From assembly GCA_027531445.1 (NCBI GenBank), contig JAPZRK010000096.1, positions 1 through 18,908 on the forward strand: a DNA stretch of 18,908 nt. The letters are read 5' to 3'. Made by a program: the position numbers and the translations under genes. The notes under the pieces were generated by a model, which saw only the letters and a program-made list of their open reading frames with translations, was not told where the DNA came from and searched no databases. Shown here piece after piece: positions 15,678 to 18,908 of the stretch; position 1 is the first letter of the stretch, and every line of letters starts with the position of its first letter. Origin of the DNA: Leptospira sp. (lineage in GTDB: Bacteria; Spirochaetota; Leptospiria; Leptospirales; Leptospiraceae).

Positions 15678-17579
15678 ATGATTCATACAACCATTGGAAT
15701 CTTTGCTCATATTGATTCTGGCAAAACTACCTTAACCGAACAGATTTTATATTTAGCAGGACTCATTTCTGCTCCTGGATCGATTGAAGATGGCACAACG
15801 GAATCCGATTCATTAACTGAGGAGATACAGAGGGGCATATCGATTCGTTCCTCATTTTACTCAGTTCCTTGGAAGTTTCAGAACCACGATTATAACTTAC
15901 AAATCATCGATACACCCGGTCATATCGATTTTAGAAATCAAATTACCGACATTTTACCAGCAATAGAGCTTGCAGTTGTAATTTTAGAATCCGGACAAGG
16001 CGTACAATCACAGGCAAGATTGATCATTGAAGTATGTCGGGAAAATTCGATTCCCATTGTTTTTTTTATGAATAAGCTAGATAGATCATACGACTATCTT
16101 GACTGTCTGATTGATTTAGAAGAGATACTCGGCTTACCTCCTGTCGTTTTATTTCAAAACGAAAGAGATACAAAGAACATTGTATCGTTTTTGGAAAATC
16201 CAGATCTTTTTAGCAATGATCTTCAAGAGGAACTCATTAAATGGTCCGATGAGCTATTGTTAGACTATTGGGGATTACCAGTTGATCAAGTTAGAGAAAA
16301 AACATTGCTTTCTATCAAAGGTTTGAGTATTGGCACTTTATTTAACAAAGTGTATTCTGTGTATGGTGGTTCAGCAAAATTAGGACACGGTGTTAAAGAT
16401 CTTCTTAATTTAATTTGCAAAATAATTTCAAACAAAAGCGAATCTGATATCAATTACGGTCAATTTGTTTTGGCTCGAAGAACACATTTTGATAATGGAA
16501 GGTATAGTGTTATCTATACAAAAAATCAAATATCATTTCCATATGAGGGAATTGACTCGAAGGGAGAAAAATATCGTATTCCAGTCGCATACAAACAGAT
16601 AGGTGAAGATTTTGTTTCTATACCGTCAGCCGAGCCATCAATGTTATACATTATCCCAGCTTCTTTGAATCTTTCCTCCTTACCAGGAAACTTTATTATG
16701 TCCCATGATGAGCCTCTTCCATTAAAGAAAGTTGGCGGGATGCTAAGTAGTCCGTTTCGGATAAATTTAGAGCCAGACTTAGAGGAGGATCGTCAATTTT
16801 GGTTAGAGCAGCTACGGGAATTGCAATGGGAAGATCCGAGTTATGTCTTACATGAAAATGATGAAACAGGGCAATTGGAATTGTGGGGGCGAGGGGAGCT
16901 TCATCTAGAAGTGGGTGTAAAAAGGATTCAAGAAACCTCCAAAAAAAAATTACACTTGAGTAGTATTAACATTGCTAGATTCGAGCGGTTCAAAAGAATG
17001 ACACATAAGGTTGCATTAGAGCATACTGCCTTTGAGAATTCAAAGTCAAGTGGTACGCTCACCGCATTCCTGGAAGATACTGCCGATTTTTCAAAGCAAG
17101 TTGCCTTTGAGGTAAGTCTTCCGGAAGAAGTTAAAAACTCGATTGAGACCGCTTTCTATGAGGCTACTGCAAGTGGCTATCATGGTTATGACGTGCTAGG
17201 TGTTCGTTTGCGTATTGTCGCATTTGAAGCACCAGCGTTTGGTAAGGAATTTCTGTCCTCCTTGCTGAAGGTAGCTGTTCATATCATCATGAAGGAAGGG
17301 TTCATCGGGAACACCGTTTTAGTGGGTCCATTGTCGGAATTTGAAATTCTTGTCGATGATCAACACTTGGGTGTAGTTCTTTCAGAGTTAAGCCGCAGAT
17401 CTGCGAAAGTCCATTCGGTGGACACAGATGTTGCAGGTAAGAGTCGCTTAAAAGCCACGGCATCGGCAGAAAACATGCTTGGCTTTTCAGGGGCTCTTAG
17501 AAACATGACCAAAGGGATTGGCATTTCTTGGGAAAGGACTGCTTTTTCCTCTGAGATTTATGCAGTTCTAAAGGAGTAA
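15678..17579 (+). CDS. Divergent EF-G-like translational GTPase in the fusA position
   Basis: A 633-residue protein, about 60-70 shorter than canonical EF-G. The GTPase motifs are complete: AHIDSGKT (10-17), QRGISI (51-56, with Ser instead of the usual Thr), DTPGH (78-82, catalytic His kept), NKLD (132-135) and GSAK (231-234). The domain order then resembles EF-G and Tet(M)-type ribosome protection proteins, including GRGELHLEV in domain III and MLGFSGALRNMTKG near the end. Domain IV is abnormal. The glycine-rich tip loop is reduced to NSKSSG (454-459), and the HDVDSS-type loop with its His is replaced by EAPAFGKE (517-524). It also lacks the YSPVS loop and C-terminal extension of Tet proteins. 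It probably binds ribosomes and hydrolyses GTP, but is unlikely to be the main translocase. A recycling or rescue role is conceivable. The start at M1 is fixed by the P loop, yet there is no Shine-Dalgarno sequence. Confidence 0.85.
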   Translation: MIHTTIGIFAHIDSGKTTLTEQILYLAGLISAPGSIEDGTTESDSLTEEIQRGISIRSSFYSVPWKFQNHDYNLQIIDTPGHIDFRNQITDILPAIELAVVILESGQGVQSQARLIIEVCRENSIPIVFFMNKLDRSYDYLDCLIDLEEILGLPPVVLFQNERDTKNIVSFLENPDLFSNDLQEELIKWSDELLLDYWGLPVDQVREKTLLSIKGLSIGTLFNKVYSVYGGSAKLGHGVKDLLNLICKIISNKSESDINYGQFVLARRTHFDNGRYSVIYTKNQISFPYEGIDSKGEKYRIPVAYKQIGEDFVSIPSAEPSMLYIIPASLNLSSLPGNFIMSHDEPLPLKKVGGMLSSPFRINLEPDLEEDRQFWLEQLRELQWEDPSYVLHENDETGQLELWGRGELHLEVGVKRIQETSKKKLHLSSINIARFERFKRMTHKVALEHTAFENSKSSGTLTAFLEDTADFSKQVAFEVSLPEEVKNSIETAFYEATASGYHGYDVLGVRLRIVAFEAPAFGKEFLSSLLKVAVHIIMKEGFIGNTVLVGPLSEFEILVDDQHLGVVLSELSRRSAKVHSVDTDVAGKSRLKATASAENMLGFSGALRNMTKGIGISWERTAFSSEIYAVLKE

Positions 17580-17627
17580 AGAACCCGAATCGGGTCTTGC
17601 ACCACGATTGAGGAGTAGATTCTAACA

Positions 17628-18833
17628 ATGGCTAAAGAAAAATTTGACCGTTCAAAACCACACTTAAACATCGGAACTATTGGTCACGTTGACCACGGTA
17701 AAACTACGTTGACTGCCGCAATTACTACAACACTAGCAAAGTTAGTGGGTGGTAAGAATAAGGCAATCGCTTATGACCAAATTGACAACGCACCTGAAGA
17801 AAAGGCTCGTGGGATTACTATTGCAACTTCCCACCAAGAATATGAAACTCCTAATCGTCATTATGCGCACGTAGATTGTCCAGGTCACGCCGATTATGTT
17901 AAGAACATGATTACAGGTGCTGCCCAAATGGATGCGGCAATCCTTGTTGTATCTGCAACAGATGGAGCAATGCCTCAAACAAAAGAGCACATCCTTCTAG
18001 CACGTCAAGTAGGTGTACCTTACATCGTTGTTTATTTGAACAAAGCTGACATGCTTGCTGCTGACGAAAGAGACGACATGATCGAAATGGTTAAGGAAGA
18101 GATCAAAGACCTTCTTAACAAATACAACTTTCCTGGTGACAAAACTCCTTTCGTTTCCGGATCTGCATTAAAAGCATTAGAGGGAGAAGATTCTGATTTA
18201 GGGATGAAGTCTATCATCAAATTGATGGAAGCAGTAGATTCCTATGTTCCGAATCCTACTCGTATCATCGATAAGCCTTTCCTAATGCCGGTAGAAGACG
18301 TTTTCTCGATCACAGGTCGAGGAACAGTTGCTACAGGTCGTGTTGAACAAGGAATCCTAAAAATCAATGATGAAATCGAAATCGTTGGTATCCGTGACAC
18401 TACTAAGTCCGTAGTTACTGGTATTGAGATGTTCCGCAAGTTACTCGATCAAGCAGAAGCTGGAGATAACATCGGTGCACTCTTAAGAGGAACAAAAAAA
18501 GAAGACATCGAAAGGGGACAAGTTCTTGCGAAACCAGGAACAATCACTCCACACAGAAAGTTTAAGGCTGAGGTGTATGTTCTCACGAAAGATGAAGGTG
18601 GAAGACACACTCCATTCTTCAATAACTATCGTCCACAATTCTACTTCAGAACTACAGACATAACTGGTGTTTGTAATCTTCCTGGTGGAATGGAGATGGT
18701 TATGCCAGGGGATAACGTTACGATGTCAATCGAGCTCATTCACCCAATCGCTATGGACCAAGGTCTGAAGTTTGCGATTCGTGAGGGTGGTAGAACGATT
18801 GGTTCTGGTGTTGTTGCTGAGATCGTTGAGTAA
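17628..18833 (+). CDS. tuf: Elongation factor Tu
   Basis: A complete 401-residue EF-Tu, which brings aminoacyl-tRNA to the ribosomal A site. The GTPase motifs are GHVDHGKT (19-26), RGITIA (61-66), DCPGH (83-87, catalytic His87), NKAD (138-141; Ala where E. coli has Cys) and SGSALK (177-182). Domains II and III are intact, ending in GGRTIGSGVVAEIVE. GAGGAG lies 12 nt before the ATG. It is 48 nt after the EF-G-like gene and 5 nt before rpsJ, the normal tuf-rpsJ junction in bacteria with a fused str and S10 cluster. Codon use looks typical of a highly expressed gene, unlike the upstream EF-G-like gene. Confidence 0.99.
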   Translation: MAKEKFDRSKPHLNIGTIGHVDHGKTTLTAAITTTLAKLVGGKNKAIAYDQIDNAPEEKARGITIATSHQEYETPNRHYAHVDCPGHADYVKNMITGAAQMDAAILVVSATDGAMPQTKEHILLARQVGVPYIVVYLNKADMLAADERDDMIEMVKEEIKDLLNKYNFPGDKTPFVSGSALKALEGEDSDLGMKSIIKLMEAVDSYVPNPTRIIDKPFLMPVEDVFSITGRGTVATGRVEQGILKINDEIEIVGIRDTTKSVVTGIEMFRKLLDQAEAGDNIGALLRGTKKEDIERGQVLAKPGTITPHRKFKAEVYVLTKDEGGRHTPFFNNYRPQFYFRTTDITGVCNLPGGMEMVMPGDNVTMSIELIHPIAMDQGLKFAIREGGRTIGSGVVAEIVE

Positions 18834-18838
18834 CTTAA

Positions 18839-18908
18839 ATGGCAGGGCAAAGAATACGCGTTAAGTTAAAAGCTTTCGATCATAGGTTGATTGATCAATC
18901 AACCTATG
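18839..18908 (+). CDS. rpsJ: 30S ribosomal protein S10, N-terminal fragment
   Basis: The first 23 codons read MAGQRIRVKLKAFDHRLIDQ followed by STY, which matches the highly conserved start of S10 (QRIRIRLKAFDHRLIDQ in E. coli). The frame leaves the window open. It starts 5 nt after tuf and only a weak TTGAG is seen upstream, so translation may be coupled. S10 is a 30S head protein and the NusG/NusB partner in antitermination, and usually opens the large S10 ribosomal protein operon. Its codons 15-23 are covered by a perfect palindrome. Confidence 0.93.
   Translation, partial: MAGQRIRVKLKAFDHRLIDQSTY
18881..18908. repeat. Perfect 28-bp palindrome inside rpsJ at window edge
   Basis: The half CATAGGTTGATTGA (18881-18894) is followed directly by its exact reverse complement (18895-18908), with no spacer. 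As RNA it could form a 12-bp stem with a GATC loop, beginning 42 nt into the coding region. The frame through it encodes normal S10 sequence, so it is probably genuine DNA, but it ends exactly at the last base given. Confidence 0.85.

Noticed and set aside
15678..17579. Calling the EF-G-like gene a tetracycline-resistance gene of the Tet(M) type
   Set aside because: Length and the GSAK region are similar, but the domain IV YSPVS loop and C-terminal extension needed for tetracycline release are not seen. The location in the str cluster also fits a vertically inherited EF-G paralogue.
17583..17595. Small hairpin ACCCG/CGGGT between the EF-G-like gene and tuf
   Set aside because: Only 5 bp with a 3-nt loop and no T tract. 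Not enough for a terminator.
17597..17625. TTGCAC, 17 nt, TTCTAA as a tuf promoter
   Set aside because: The -10 would lie two bases before the start codon and downstream of the GAGGAG ribosome binding site, which would then not be transcribed.

Overview
The window is a spirochaete chromosome segment, most probably Leptospira. The basis is the sequence of the core genes: an Asn at the rifampicin position of RpoB, an acidic RpoC tail, a divergent EF-G-like gene at the fusA position, the S10 N-terminus, and an hldD-type LPS heptose gene. Base composition looks moderate (about 40% G+C by eye, not computed), which would fit a saprophytic, L. biflexa-like species better than a low-GC pathogen. That species-level guess is only inference.

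Left part (1-3163), accessory or housekeeping: the C-terminal end of a methyl-accepting chemotaxis protein runs in from the left edge, followed after 12 nt by an ADP-heptose 6-epimerase gene (hldD). Three genes lie on the opposite strand. A small cysteine-free ArsR-type repressor has a perfect 13-bp inverted repeat just upstream of its start. A short-chain dehydrogenase follows. The third is a spirochaete-type protein with a GHKL-ATPase-like N box and GxGLG box, which probably starts a two-gene operon with the dehydrogenase.

Right part (3292-18908), core information processing: from a promoter at about 3292-3321 everything is on the + strand. The order is tRNA-Thr(GGU), tRNA-Trp(CCA), secE, nusG, rplK, rplA, rplJ, rplL, a hairpin and possible internal promoter, rpoB, rpoC, rpsL, rpsG, an intrinsic terminator, an EF-G-like GTPase, tuf and the first 23 codons of rpsJ. 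This joins what are three operons in E. coli (secE-nusG plus the beta operon, the str operon and the start of the S10 operon). Together the genes supply protein export (SecE), transcription (NusG, RpoB, RpoC), the ribosomal stalk and GTPase centre (L11, L1, L10, L7/L12), the 30S decoding region (S12, S7) and elongation factors.

The most interesting points are: (1) the gene in the fusA slot is not a normal EF-G, since it keeps the GTPase motifs but has reduced domain IV tip loops; (2) its start codon lies directly after the T-tract of a strong terminator with no Shine-Dalgarno sequence; (3) a perfect 28-bp palindrome lies inside the start of rpsJ at the last bases of the window; (4) RpoC has a long D/E tail encoded partly by (GAT)6; (5) the ArsR gene has a clean candidate operator. 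I saw no mobile elements, CRISPR arrays or evident new defence system. No gene-free stretch exceeds 300 bases; the longest is 3164-3372.
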